DNA of 41,323 nt from Nitrospina sp. (GTDB lineage: Bacteria; Nitrospinota; Nitrospinia; Nitrospinales; VA-1), in contig JABIYR010000134.1 of assembly GCA_018702695.1 (NCBI GenBank), forward strand, positions 1 through 41,323, read 5' to 3'. The notes beneath the pieces were generated by a model. It worked only from the letters and a program-made list of their open reading frames with translations. It did no database searches and had not been told where the DNA came from. A program made the position numbers and the translations under genes. Position 1 is the stretch's first letter. Every line of letters begins with the position of its first letter. This document shows positions 8,189 through 16,312 of the stretch, piece by piece.

Positions 8189-10060
8189 ATGAGTGACTCC
8201 CTCGCAAATAAAAACCTAACATTATTGAAGCGACTCCATCCGTCGCTTTATACAATAATTGCACCTGCAAAAGTTTCCCTTTCTTATGAACCCATAATCT
8301 CTAAATCTGGAGCTTTATCTCTCAGTCACCGTGACTCAATGGGAGTGAAAAAACAGGTTTATAGTCTCTATGACCCAATCGCAGAGGCTTCTCGTCACCT
8401 AGAATCATTAGAAATTGAAAAATTCACCAACTTTATTGTTTTAGGTTTCGGTTTGGGGCATCAGGTTACGGAGTTAATCAAGAAAACATCCAGCCGTTCA
8501 AATATTTATATCTTCGAAAAAGATCCTGAACTTATAGCTTTAGCAATTCGTGAAATCGATTTGTCCAATATATTAAATCATTCTAGGGTCAAACTTTTTG
8601 TAGATGTTAAAACCCATTCGCTGGTTTCTTTGTTGGAAACCATTCAAACAGATTTCAGCCTAAATGAATATCGCGTCATTTCGCAAAAATCTTTGGTTGA
8701 TTTCAACCGTGAATATTATGGAAGTTTAAAGACCGAAATAGAGGCAATTTTTAAGAAGTCAGAAATCAATTTAAAAACCCAAGTGATCCACTCTAAGCAG
8801 TATTGCAAAAATATTTTTTCAAACCTCACCCGTTTTTTGGACAGTCCTGGCATTATTCAATTAAAAGAGGGATTGCCTGATATTCCGGTTGTCATATGTT
8901 CGGCCGGGCCTTCACTGGATAAGAATATTCAACTGCTTAAATCTTCACGAAACAAATTCTTTTTAGCCGCTGTCGGAACTGCTTTGAAACCACTTCTCCG
9001 TAATGGAATTAGACCGGATGTGGTTTTTTCGATAGATCCCGATGCTCTAACCATCAATTGTTTCGACCTTTCCAAAGACATCGATGACTATTGGCTGATA
9101 TTCAACAGTTCAGTTCCTGAATTAATTCCACAACTATTCCCTAAATGTAGATTGGCATTTGATTCCGAATACTATTTGGCCAAATGGTTTAAAAAATATT
9201 CTGAAGATAAAGGAGGTTTAGGAGACATTTTTTCCGTTGCTCATGCGGCGGTTCGATTTGCTCAATTTTTGGCTTGTTCACCGATCATTACTATAGGACA
9301 AGACTTATCTTTTAATCGCCAACAATTACATGCGCGTAATACTTTTTATTGTGACGGACTTATGGATAAGGTGTGTAAGTTAAAACCTTATTCCTATTGG
9401 GAAGATAAAAAGTTTAAAGTTTTTGGCGAAAACTTATCACCATCTCAGAATCTCTATGGGGTGAATACGGTCAGTACTCATGCGATGGAAAGTTATAATG
9501 ATATGTTCGCAAAAAGTTTTAATAACTCTCAATCAGTTATCAATGCCACCGAAGGGGGAGTACCCATTAAAGGGGTGCAAAACTTAACTTTGCGAGAAGC
9601 TATTTATAGTTACTGCCATGAACCGGTTACGCAACAGATAGATTCATTATTTGAGAGGGTTGAGCAAAAAAAAGAATGTTTTCAATCCTTAGATTTAGCG
9701 ACATCGGAGCAAGTTAATCAATTGCAGGATATTGCGGCAACACTCAATATTCTTAAAGATAAATACTTAGAGCCTGGGAAAACGACTTCACAAGAAAAGC
9801 ACGCTTTCATCGATGAGATGAGAAACCTGTATCAAATTATTTTAACTAATAGTGAAACGGCTCTGATCATTCAAGGCTATGAATTTGCTGGGTTTTCTAA
9901 TTGGTATCGTTCTAATAATAAAATATTAGGTGATAAAGAACGTTCGCTGGATAGTGATTTGCTCGAAGAGGAGTTTAAACGTGATCATGATTTTCTTGTT
10001 TTATTGATAGACGCAGTGGATGAGCTAATGATTAGGTTTAAGGAAATCATACCTGCATGA
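8189..10060 (+). CDS. Maf/DUF115 family protein (motility-associated glycosyltransferase-like)
   Basis: A 623-residue protein of the DUF115 (MAF_flag10, MptE-like) family. The diagnostic central block is VVICSAGPSLDKN (about 235-247), followed by GIRPDVVFSIDP and, later, ITIGQDLSF with a NATEGGVPIKGV segment. An N-terminal Rossmann-like stretch, IVLGFGLGHQV, is also family-typical. Maf proteins transfer nonulosonic sugars such as pseudaminic or legionaminic acid to flagellin in several genera; here that is inference, since no sialic-acid synthesis genes are in the window. It starts at ATG 8189, 70 bases after bioC, with the short inverted pair GATCAAT/ATTGATC just upstream. C-terminal residues about 480-620 are helical. 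Confidence 0.75.
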   Translation: MSDSLANKNLTLLKRLHPSLYTIIAPAKVSLSYEPIISKSGALSLSHRDSMGVKKQVYSLYDPIAEASRHLESLEIEKFTNFIVLGFGLGHQVTELIKKTSSRSNIYIFEKDPELIALAIREIDLSNILNHSRVKLFVDVKTHSLVSLLETIQTDFSLNEYRVISQKSLVDFNREYYGSLKTEIEAIFKKSEINLKTQVIHSKQYCKNIFSNLTRFLDSPGIIQLKEGLPDIPVVICSAGPSLDKNIQLLKSSRNKFFLAAVGTALKPLLRNGIRPDVVFSIDPDALTINCFDLSKDIDDYWLIFNSSVPELIPQLFPKCRLAFDSEYYLAKWFKKYSEDKGGLGDIFSVAHAAVRFAQFLACSPIITIGQDLSFNRQQLHARNTFYCDGLMDKVCKLKPYSYWEDKKFKVFGENLSPSQNLYGVNTVSTHAMESYNDMFAKSFNNSQSVINATEGGVPIKGVQNLTLREAIYSYCHEPVTQQIDSLFERVEQKKECFQSLDLATSEQVNQLQDIAATLNILKDKYLEPGKTTSQEKHAFIDEMRNLYQIILTNSETALIIQGYEFAGFSNWYRSNNKILGDKERSLDSDLLEEEFKRDHDFLVLLIDAVDELMIRFKEIIPA

Positions 10061-10202
10061 TCAAAATTATTTATTGACCGACTTCATGATCTTGCCTCCC
10101 CCCTCCCCTTCAAAAATACTCATCTTTACATTCACGGTCTGTAATTAAATAAGACAGAATCAACCTAGAATTAATGAAGGTTAAAGTTTTCAGTGTTTTA
10201 AG

Positions 10203-10230
10203 TTGACATCAATAAAAAATAGATTATATT
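10203..10230 (+). promoter_or_regulatory. Strong sigma70-type promoter of the 56-residue gene
   Basis: A perfect TTGACA (10203-10208), a 16-base A-rich spacer and TATATT (10225-10230). The expected transcription start is near 10237, giving a leader of about 40 bases before GTG 10277. It is one of the best promoter matches in the window and argues the small gene downstream is independently expressed. Confidence 0.65.
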
Positions 10231-10266
10231 GTTTATACATCAATAATTCAAATAGTTAACAGAATT

Positions 10267-10271
10267 GGAGG
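10267..10271 (+). promoter_or_regulatory. Ribosome binding site selecting GTG 10277
   Basis: GGAGG is followed by five bases (ccaaa) and GTG 10277. The site overlaps the TTG at 10265, which would give a slightly longer protein but has no site of its own, so GTG 10277 is the preferred start. Confidence 0.7.
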
Positions 10272-10276
10272 CCAAA

Positions 10277-10447
10277 GTGGGCTCGAAATCAACCGATAAT
10301 CCTGTTGACAGTGAGGCGTTAGAAACTAAACGTGTTGCTGAGCAGGTCAAGGACTTTGAGGAAAAATTAAATGATGCAAATATGCATTTATACCGTCAAT
10401 TAAACTTAGAAAAATTTATCAATAAATTTAAAAAACAGGCTCGTTAA
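10277..10447 (+). CDS. Small coiled-coil hypothetical protein (56 residues)
   Basis: Short charged protein. The N-terminal third is hydrophilic and probably disordered (SKSTDNPVDSEALE). The rest is a helix with heptad-like spacing (VAEQVKDFEEKLNDANMHLY, then LEKFINKFKKQ). No cysteine, signal peptide or membrane segment is present. The reality of the gene rests on a near-consensus promoter at 10203-10230, a GGAGG site 5 bases before GTG, and clean spacing between the Maf gene and a convergent thioredoxin-fold gene. The size and amphipathic character would suit an adaptor or regulator, but no function can be assigned. Confidence 0.6.
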   Translation: MGSKSTDNPVDSEALETKRVAEQVKDFEEKLNDANMHLYRQLNLEKFINKFKKQAR

Positions 10448-10483
10448 TAAAAATAGTATTAGATCGGTCGGACAAATTTGTAC

Positions 10484-11149
10484 TTAGATCAAAACTTTTC
10501 CTACCTCTTTTTCTAAACCATAACCACTGCCAAACCATTTACCACGCAAAACTCCCTCTCTGTCGATCAATAAGGTCGAGGGTGTACCTTTTAACTGGTA
10601 ACTCTCAAATGTTTCAGCGCTAATTTTTTTCTGTTTTAAATAACCCAGGACCTGGTTTGAAATGAGCTTCTGATTTTTTATTGGAAATGATTCAAATTGC
10701 GGAAAATCCTTTGCAATGAACTTCTCAGTTTCCAATAAGTAATCTACAGGCTGATAGGGAGTAATTTTATCCCAAGCGATTGGAAAGGGTAGTCTGTAAT
10801 CCAGACGGTTATTGTTGAGTAGACCTCGGGTATTTAATACCTCCAGCGTTTCGCCAACGACCTCCCCTGTTTGAATTAATTTATTTAAATTTTCCAGGTT
10901 ATTATGATGAAAATCCTCAAATGCAGTTGCCAGTCCCCAGACTAGTAGCGGTGAATCTTTAAACTGATTGTGGACTTCAATGATCTCTGGAATGCCGTGC
11001 GTGAAGCAGCCGGGGCAATTAACCTGAAAGATATGTATAAGAATGGGTTTGCCAATTTCATGGCTGATATTAGTGGTGGGGCCTGTGACCCATTTTTCTA
11101 TTGCTAAATCAATTGCTGGCGAGTCAACTTGCGGCATAGGACTAGTCAT
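10484..11149 (-). CDS. Thioredoxin-fold protein, TlpA/redoxin type
   Basis: A 221-residue thioredoxin-like protein with the active-site motif NCPGCF (Cys45 and Cys48). It follows the strand PILIHIFQV and ends with GTPSTLLIDREGVLRGKWFG, the cis-proline/beta-strand block of TlpA/ResA/redoxin proteins. An insertion of about 60 residues separates these halves. No signal peptide or membrane anchor is visible at the start (MTSPMPQVDS), so a cytoplasmic location is likelier than the usual periplasmic one. The start overlaps the preceding lipoprotein gene by 8 bases, suggesting coupled translation. The ATG at 11137 (residue 5) is an alternative start. Substrate unknown. Confidence 0.7.
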   Translation of the reverse strand: MTSPMPQVDSPAIDLAIEKWVTGPTTNISHEIGKPILIHIFQVNCPGCFTHGIPEIIEVHNQFKDSPLLVWGLATAFEDFHHNNLENLNKLIQTGEVVGETLEVLNTRGLLNNNRLDYRLPFPIAWDKITPYQPVDYLLETEKFIAKDFPQFESFPIKNQKLISNQVLGYLKQKKISAETFESYQLKGTPSTLLIDREGVLRGKWFGSGYGLEKEVGKVLI

Positions 11150-11948
11150 TAATAGTATTAATCAAACGGTTGATCATGGCCCTCAATTTATCAGGCGGAT
11201 TATTATTAAGTGCTTGCTCAAGAATATATATAGCTCGGCTTTTTTCCCCTTGGCTATTGTGAATGATGCCTAGCATAAAATACGATATAAAGCGTTTGTC
11301 GCCTTGCGCATAATTATCCAGTACTTTATGTAAATGAGAGATGGCCTTCGTATAATTTTTTAAGCGATAAAAAGCAGAACCTATACCAAATTGAATATTA
11401 TCTTTTAAAAAAGCTGGTGGATTTTGTTTATCCAGTTTGAAAAACAATTTAAGACTATCCTTGAACTTACCATTACGAAAATGATTCAAGGCTAAATTAT
11501 AATCCGAAACGGAGAAATTAATAGGAGGTTTGATCTCCATGATTGCTTTCAATCTATCCTGCGCACTGAGAAAACCAGTATTTGAACTCTCAATATCCTG
11601 TTCCATCTGTTTGATACGTTTTTGCTCGATTTCGATATCCTGACTGTAAGAAGAATCCATTTTATTGAGTTTTTGCTCCACATCACCCAAAGACTCAAGC
11701 ATCGCTCGTTCTTGACCTGTTAAGGAGGCGTGATTTGCAAATAGGATAGATATCTCTTCAGTCAAACCATCAAGGTGAGTTTGGTTTGCTCTTCTTTGGA
11801 TTAAAACGGTTTCGTCTGGCGGTTGCCAATAATACATCTCCTCAGCATTTATGGGCCAATCTGTTCTGTCTGGGGGTAAGTGACCGCTACAACCCACCCA
11901 AAAAAGGCTGATTAAACATAATAAAATATTTTTCTCTGCTGTTTTCAT
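11142..11948 (-). CDS. Putative lipoprotein with coiled coil and TPR-like repeats (YbgF/CpoB-like architecture)
   Basis: A 268-residue exported protein. The N-terminal hydrophobic stretch NILLCLISLFWVGC resembles a lipoprotein signal with the candidate lipid-bearing cysteine at residue 20. The tryptophan at -3 is atypical for a lipobox, so lipidation is likely but not assured. Residues about 75-130 are a charged coiled coil. Residues about 155-265 form three TPR-like helix pairs (for example FGIGSAFYRLKNYTKAISHL, then YFMLGIIHNSQGEKSRAI). This order (coiled coil plus C-terminal TPRs) resembles YbgF/CpoB, but no tol-pal genes are nearby. It is divergent from the DnaJ-type gene and coupled to the thioredoxin-fold gene downstream. 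Confidence 0.6.
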   Translation of the reverse strand: MKTAEKNILLCLISLFWVGCSGHLPPDRTDWPINAEEMYYWQPPDETVLIQRRANQTHLDGLTEEISILFANHASLTGQERAMLESLGDVEQKLNKMDSSYSQDIEIEQKRIKQMEQDIESSNTGFLSAQDRLKAIMEIKPPINFSVSDYNLALNHFRNGKFKDSLKLFFKLDKQNPPAFLKDNIQFGIGSAFYRLKNYTKAISHLHKVLDNYAQGDKRFISYFMLGIIHNSQGEKSRAIYILEQALNNNPPDKLRAMINRLINTIND

Positions 11949-12029
11949 AGTCAGACGTTATATAATAATCTTAAAGCAAACTAACCACAGTCTATCTAAT
12001 TACCCCTTATTTATCAACTTATTAGCTAA

Positions 12030-12917
12030 ATGAAAAATTATTATACGGTTCTGGGTATCAGCCAAGGAGCCACAGACGAAGATATTAAAAAAGCTTATAG
12101 AAAATTGGCCATGCAATATCACCCCGATAGAAATGAAGGGGATAACAAAGCCGAAGAAAAGTTTAAAGAAGTGAGTGAAGCTTATGCCGTTTTGAGTGAT
12201 GCTAAAAAACGCGGCCAGTATGATCAATATGGTTCAGAAGGGTTTCATGAAAAATTTTCTCGCGATGATATTTTTCGCGATTTTGATATCAATGATATTT
12301 TAAGAGGTTTTGGTTCTGGCGGTGGAAACCCGTTTCAAGGGCAAGGAAACCCTTTTGGTGGCGGTTTTGGTGGTCCATTTGGGCAAGCACAACGTGAGGC
12401 GCCCATCCCGCCATTGAAGAAGGAACTCACCATCAGCTTTGAAGAGGCCGCATTAGGTTGCCAACGTTCCCTTTCGATATCCAGAAATGGCGTTGTTGAA
12501 GAAATTAAGGTGGTCGTTCCTCCCGGCATCACGCATGGGAAAGTTTTGCGTTTAAAAGGTAAAGGTCAGAGTGCTTTGTCTAGCAATCGACGTGGAGATT
12601 TGCACCTCCTCGTCAATGTTTATCCACACCCTTTATTTCGCCGTGAAGGCCGAGACATTATCGTGGATGCAGACATTAAATTGACTCAAGCTTTGTTGGG
12701 GGCAACCATAGAAGTCCAGACCATGAATGATATTAAGTCTGTTAAAATTCCCCCAGGAACACAGCATAATACCAAATTACGTCTGAAGGGGATGGGTATT
12801 GACTTTCCATCAGGCTTGCGTGGTGATCAATTGGTCCGAATTTTGGTTAAAATCCCTAAAAACCTGAGCGATGAGCAAATTCCTCATATTCAATTTTTGC
12901 AAGATACGGGTATTTGA
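12030..12917 (+). CDS. DnaJ-family co-chaperone, CbpA type (no zinc finger)
   Basis: A 295-residue Hsp40. The J domain occupies residues 3-68 with [20 protein letters not shown] and the Hsp70-stimulating HPD (31-33). A Gly/Phe-rich linker follows (about 88-120; repeats of [17 protein letters not shown]). The C-terminal substrate-binding beta domains carry [19 protein letters not shown] and [17 protein letters not shown]. The four CxxCxGxG zinc modules of DnaJ are absent, so this is a type II/CbpA-like protein. Length is close to E. coli CbpA (306). It starts at ATG 12030 and diverges from the lipoprotein gene across 81 bases. No dnaK or grpE is adjacent. Confidence 0.85.
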   Translation: MKNYYTVLGISQGATDEDIKKAYRKLAMQYHPDRNEGDNKAEEKFKEVSEAYAVLSDAKKRGQYDQYGSEGFHEKFSRDDIFRDFDINDILRGFGSGGGNPFQGQGNPFGGGFGGPFGQAQREAPIPPLKKELTISFEEAALGCQRSLSISRNGVVEEIKVVVPPGITHGKVLRLKGKGQSALSSNRRGDLHLLVNVYPHPLFRREGRDIIVDADIKLTQALLGATIEVQTMNDIKSVKIPPGTQHNTKLRLKGMGIDFPSGLRGDQLVRILVKIPKNLSDEQIPHIQFLQDTGI

Positions 12918-12993
12918 GAATTTACAGTTTCATTGTATATATTGAAACCTTTTGAAGCTGGTAAGCATCTTTAAATGAATTCGTATAATATTT

Positions 12994-13000
12994 AAGGGAG
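12994..13000 (+). promoter_or_regulatory. Ribosome binding site of the ferredoxin gene
   Basis: AAGGGAG lies 8 bases before GTG 13009 and decides that start. Confidence 0.6.
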
Positions 13001-13008
13001 TTGTTATT

Positions 13009-13305
13009 GTGGCTAAGGTATATTTTAAGACAGATGATGTGACGCATCAGGTTGAGGATGGAACGCCTCTTATAGATTTCTGTGATGATGTGGGGGTTTC
13101 TTTATCTTTTGGCTGTACGGAAGGCACCTGCGGGGTTTGTGAAGTGACAATTGTCAAAGGTCGAGAAAATGTGTCGCGCATTACTGAAGAGGAAACAGAT
13201 TATTTGCTACCGGAAGACTTGGAAGAAGGAATGCGGTTGGGGTGTCAGGTGAAAATTCGTAAAGGGGACGTGACATTAAGTTGGAAGAAAAATAAAGTCA
13301 AGTGA
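13009..13305 (+). CDS. Plant-type 2Fe-2S ferredoxin
   Basis: A 98-residue electron carrier. The cluster motif is FGCTEGTCGVC (Cys-x4-Cys-x2-Cys, residues about 36-43) with the fourth ligand in RLGCQVKI near residue 79. This is the spacing of the adrenodoxin/plant-type fold family. The N-terminal strands (AKVYFKTDDVTHQVEDGTPL) and the EEETDYLLPEDLEEGMRLGCQ block fit the fold. The start is GTG 13009, chosen by the AAGGGAG site. It follows the CbpA-type gene by 91 bases and converges with the NB-ARC gene 8 bases beyond its stop. The redox partner is unknown. Confidence 0.85.
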   Translation: MAKVYFKTDDVTHQVEDGTPLIDFCDDVGVSLSFGCTEGTCGVCEVTIVKGRENVSRITEEETDYLLPEDLEEGMRLGCQVKIRKGDVTLSWKKNKVK

Positions 13306-13313
13306 AGCTCGCC

Positions 13314-15875
13314 TTATAGACCACTGTCCTTAATTTCGTCCCCTACTCGTTTAAGCATCCATTCTTTTATTTCTTCACCCAGTACCTTGAAGTCATTGTT
13401 CAGAGGTTGTGCAGAACAGATATGGCTCGCTAACTCGGCATTGCCCAGAGCATCGGTAAAATCTCCAGACTGCTGACAAGTTATTGATAGATTCCATAAA
13501 GCTTTTGCCTCGAGGTAGCGGTCTATATGTTTTTTCCCCAACGATCGGGCATGCCTAAAGCATATTTGAGATTTTTCAAACCGATCGATTTCTAAATAAG
13601 TATTGCCAAGACTTTCCAGTAATGAATACTCTATGGCATAAGTTGAAAACTTTCTAATTTTAGGCAAGCCACGTTCATAATACTCAATGGCTTTAGTAAA
13701 TTCCTTTAGATTATAATAATAATCACCCATCTTCTTAAGGATGATGCCCTGCCCTCTATTGTCACCCATTTTTTTTGCTAAATCTAAAGACGAATCCAAA
13801 CACTCAAGGGCTTTTTTATGTTTCCCCGTTTGCAGGTAACACACGGACAAGTTTTCCAGCGCTCCCATTTCTAATACCTTGAGATTTCCTTGACTGGCAA
13901 GAGTCTTAGCTTCTTTTAAATAGGTTATGGCAGATTGAAACTTTTTAACCGTGTTGCATAATATACCTAGGTCACTCAATAGTTGAGCCTGAAACTTTTT
14001 ATTGCTGGTGTTACGCGCCTTTTCTAAAGCCAGTTTATAGTATTGCTCGGAGTGTTCATAATCTTTCGCTTTGAAACACGCTTGCGCCAGTGAATCCAGC
14101 ATTTCCATTTCCTTATTGGCTTTTCCCTCTAATCGTACATACTCAAGAGCCTTAGTGAAACACTCTATAGCTCTTTCATAGTTGCCAACACTGAAACAAC
14201 ACTGACCTAATAAATCGAGTGCTTGCTTTTCATCTGAAACATGACCTAATTTGCGAGACAGGGTCTGAGCCTCTTCGAGATAGTCAATGGCTTTATCATA
14301 ATGGGCCATTGAATGCAGTTGAATTCCAAGAGATAAGAGGTTGTTTTTTTCCGCCTCCACATTTTCCGACTCTCTGGAAGCAGTGAGAGCCGACTCACTC
14401 CACTCGATGCATTCATCGGTTGAATGCCTCATCGGAATTAAAGCCCGGGCCTCTTTGCAATAATCGCCACAGAGTTTAGCAATTTTTGCATCCTCTTCAC
14501 TTTTTTGGGAGGACCATTTTTGACCGGCTTTAATATTAAACCAATCTTGATCGAATATATTCAGCGCGCTTTCTAAAGCGTCCTCATCATTTTCATACAA
14601 CTCATTGGCATTTTGAAGAATATCGAAATAATAAAAAGCCAGAGTTCGATAGGTGAGAATTCTTTCAGAAGGTCTGACTTCCGCTTTAACCAGTTGATGC
14701 AATAACTCGTGGAAATAATATCTATTGTTCACACTATCATGTTCGATGAACTTGAGTGAGACCAAGCGTTTAAGATGATCACAATCTCTGTCCCCGCATA
14801 CCGCGATAACCGCTTTCTCGTCAAAGGAACTGGAAAACAAAGCTAGTTTACGCAATACCGTTGCGGTTTCCTTTCGCATATCCCTGAAAATCACATTAAA
14901 AATAGGTTCTATATTCCTGTCAAGGATTTCCTTTTTGTTAGCATTTCCATCTAATTCCTCATCACCGCCCGACTTCAAAACGCGCTTTTCTTCACGTAGT
15001 TCCTTAACCAATGTGTCAACAGCTAGGTCCGGGTTAGATTGCAAATAAGAGCCAGCCAATGCAATGGCCATGGGGGAGTAGCCACATAGTTCATTAATTT
15101 CCGTAGCCCAGCGTTTTGCGTGCCCGGCGTAGAAAAAAAGCAACAGTTCTGCTTCATCGGGAAACAGTTCTTTCACCGGTTTGGCATAGGAACCGGGTAA
15201 TGATACTTTTTCCCTACTTGTAAATAGAATCAATACCGATTTGCCGACCAACAGTCGTTTTATTTGGCTGGCTTTGCTTGCATTATCAACCAGCATTAAT
15301 ACACGTTTGCCTTTTAATGCCGACACATATTCTTGCGCTAGTTTAGCCGGATCATTAGGAAGTGATTCTTTCGGAAAGAAAGCTCGCAAAACATGACCCA
15401 TTGCATGATTGACCGATAGAGGTCTATCTCCTCCACCGTTAAAATCAAAATAAAATTGCGCATCCGGGTATTTAGGTTTCAATTGATGAGCTAATTCTAA
15501 TGCCAAGGCAGTTTTACCATTTCCTCTATCACCATACAGACAGATAGGGCCACCTGTGTCCCAGCTTCTACCCATTACTTCCAGTAAAACATCTTTCCTA
15601 CCAAAAAAAGCGTTCAGCTTAGCGGGAAGTTGGTTTTTTGATAACGCTGGAAAACTTCTGGCATTTATCATGGATAGCTGGTTGAGCAAACTATTACCGG
15701 AACCAACTGATGCAGAGGAGGGAGAGGCACTAGAATTCGTAGTAAAACTTACTTCATTTTCAATGTTCGGATTATTGTTTGAGTCCAATTTGTCATTGTC
15801 TTGAGGTTTCCTTAGGATCAATACAAACCCTAAAACGACCACCAACAAAATTATAATGACTAAAGATAAATCCAT
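13314..15875 (-). CDS. Membrane-anchored NB-ARC/TPR STAND ATPase
   Basis: An 853-residue protein. One N-terminal transmembrane helix (about residues 3-22, LSLVIIILLVVVLGFVLI) is followed by an acidic, Ser-rich linker to about 85. The NB-ARC module has FFGRKDVLLEVM at its entry, Walker A GDRGNGKT (115-122), Walker B VLMLVDN (192-198), the sensor strand LILFTSR, and a GYSPMAIALAGSYL block standing in for GxPLA. A winged-helix-like segment spans about 330-400. From about 500 to 840 there are roughly eight 40-residue TPRs (for example LLGQCCFSVGNYERAIECFT). Such STAND proteins act as ligand-gated signalling switches; related AfsR-like proteins carry DNA-binding heads, but here the head is a membrane anchor. 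No effector domain (protease, nuclease, TIR) is seen. It is an isolated minus-strand gene. Confidence 0.8.
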   Translation of the reverse strand: MDLSLVIIILLVVVLGFVLILRKPQDNDKLDSNNNPNIENEVSFTTNSSASPSSASVGSGNSLLNQLSMINARSFPALSKNQLPAKLNAFFGRKDVLLEVMGRSWDTGGPICLYGDRGNGKTALALELAHQLKPKYPDAQFYFDFNGGGDRPLSVNHAMGHVLRAFFPKESLPNDPAKLAQEYVSALKGKRVLMLVDNASKASQIKRLLVGKSVLILFTSREKVSLPGSYAKPVKELFPDEAELLLFFYAGHAKRWATEINELCGYSPMAIALAGSYLQSNPDLAVDTLVKELREEKRVLKSGGDEELDGNANKKEILDRNIEPIFNVIFRDMRKETATVLRKLALFSSSFDEKAVIAVCGDRDCDHLKRLVSLKFIEHDSVNNRYYFHELLHQLVKAEVRPSERILTYRTLAFYYFDILQNANELYENDEDALESALNIFDQDWFNIKAGQKWSSQKSEEDAKIAKLCGDYCKEARALIPMRHSTDECIEWSESALTASRESENVEAEKNNLLSLGIQLHSMAHYDKAIDYLEEAQTLSRKLGHVSDEKQALDLLGQCCFSVGNYERAIECFTKALEYVRLEGKANKEMEMLDSLAQACFKAKDYEHSEQYYKLALEKARNTSNKKFQAQLLSDLGILCNTVKKFQSAITYLKEAKTLASQGNLKVLEMGALENLSVCYLQTGKHKKALECLDSSLDLAKKMGDNRGQGIILKKMGDYYYNLKEFTKAIEYYERGLPKIRKFSTYAIEYSLLESLGNTYLEIDRFEKSQICFRHARSLGKKHIDRYLEAKALWNLSITCQQSGDFTDALGNAELASHICSAQPLNNDFKVLGEEIKEWMLKRVGDEIKDSGL

Positions 15876-16147
15876 TTAATATCCTGAAAGTCCTTTTAGA
15901 TAAGTTGAAACCTAAATTGGATAGGACACAACTCTCCCAAATAACTAAGGGGTTAATTGTTTCATATGTTTACGATGTAAGAAGATTTTACCTCATTTAT
16001 TACCAAAAATTCAATGGATTATGACATTATTTTCAATAACGCCCTGGCTTTATTGGATTGTCGAAATTATGTTAAACCATTAATTTACTCATTCATTGAG
16101 ATGCCATAAACCCGAATTTAATTCGTAACAATGCTTAACTATCCAAC

Positions 16148-16176
16148 TTGACTTAACAAGAAGACTTACGTATATT
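16148..16176 (+). promoter_or_regulatory. Sigma70-type promoter of the pyr operon
   Basis: TTGACT (16148-16153), a 17-base spacer and TATATT (16171-16176), placing the transcription start near 16183. The transcript would begin just upstream of the PyrR-type hairpin, which is the order required for leader attenuation. Confidence 0.7.
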
Positions 16177-16189
16177 TGGTTAAATAACT

Positions 16190-16219
16190 CTTTAAGATGG
16201 TTCTGTGAGACCATCAAGG
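16190..16219 (+). promoter_or_regulatory. PyrR-binding RNA hairpin (anti-antiterminator type)
   Basis: The leader RNA can fold as lower stem CUUU (16190-16193) with AAGG (16216-16219), a two-purine bulge AA on the 5' side, upper stem GAUGGU (16196-16201) with ACCAUC (16210-16215), and loop UCUGUGAG. The segment GGUUCUGUGAGACC matches the known PyrR-loop consensus (ARUCCNGNGAGGYU) at most conserved positions, including the CNGNGAG loop core, and the purine-rich side bulge is also a known feature. UMP-bound PyrR binding here should favour the downstream terminator. I could not identify a convincing antiterminator pairing; AAGGG with UCCUU of the terminator is the only short candidate. Confidence 0.75.
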
Positions 16220-16254
16220 GAAAATTATATGACTTGTGTGAAAACTATTTTATT

Positions 16255-16297
16255 ACCTCCTTTTTCTGCCATTTTTGGCTGTAGGAGGTTTTTTTTT
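16255..16297 (+). terminator. Intrinsic terminator in the pyr leader (attenuator)
   Basis: Stem ACCTCC (16255-16260) with GGAGGT (16284-16289), an inner GCC/GGC stem, then a run of nine T (16289-16297). It ends 15 bases before the pyrR start, so it can only function as a conditional attenuator. The aggaggt of its 3' arm is too far (23 bases) from the pyrR ATG to be the ribosome binding site. Confidence 0.85.
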
Positions 16298-16312
16298 GCC
16301 CGATTTTAAGAC

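Larger units (their letters stand above)
15876..16312 (+). other. 437-base intergenic region between the NB-ARC gene and pyrR
   Basis: The right half (16148-16297) is the pyr promoter, PyrR-binding hairpin and terminator described separately. The left 270 bases must include the minus-strand NB-ARC promoter, but I find no convincing -35/-10 pair there. A 31-codon ORF beginning MDYDIIF has no ribosome binding site and is not called. No tRNA-like fold or long repeat was seen. Confidence 0.7.

Noticed and set aside
10183-10208. TAAAGTTT, a perfect sigma28 -35, upstream of the 56-residue gene
   Set aside because: No GCCGATAA-like sequence at 11 bases downstream; instead a sigma70 promoter overlaps the spot.
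12927-12948. GTTTCA...TGAAAC inverted repeat after the CbpA-type gene, followed by CTTTT
   Set aside because: Stem is only 6 AT-rich pairs with a 10-base loop and no proper T-run; too weak to call a terminator.
12984-12989. TATAAT before the ferredoxin gene
   Set aside because: No -35 at 16-18 bases, and it would start transcription within the ribosome binding site at 12994-13000.
13314-15875. The NB-ARC gene as part of a defence island
   Set aside because: No nuclease, protease, TIR, toxin or mobile gene nearby; neighbours are ferredoxin and the pyr operon, so a defence role is not supported by context.
15990-16115. 31-codon ORF (MDYDIIF...) in the gap before pyrR
   Set aside because: No ribosome binding site, no promoter alignment, and no link to the attenuator; chance frame in AT-rich DNA.
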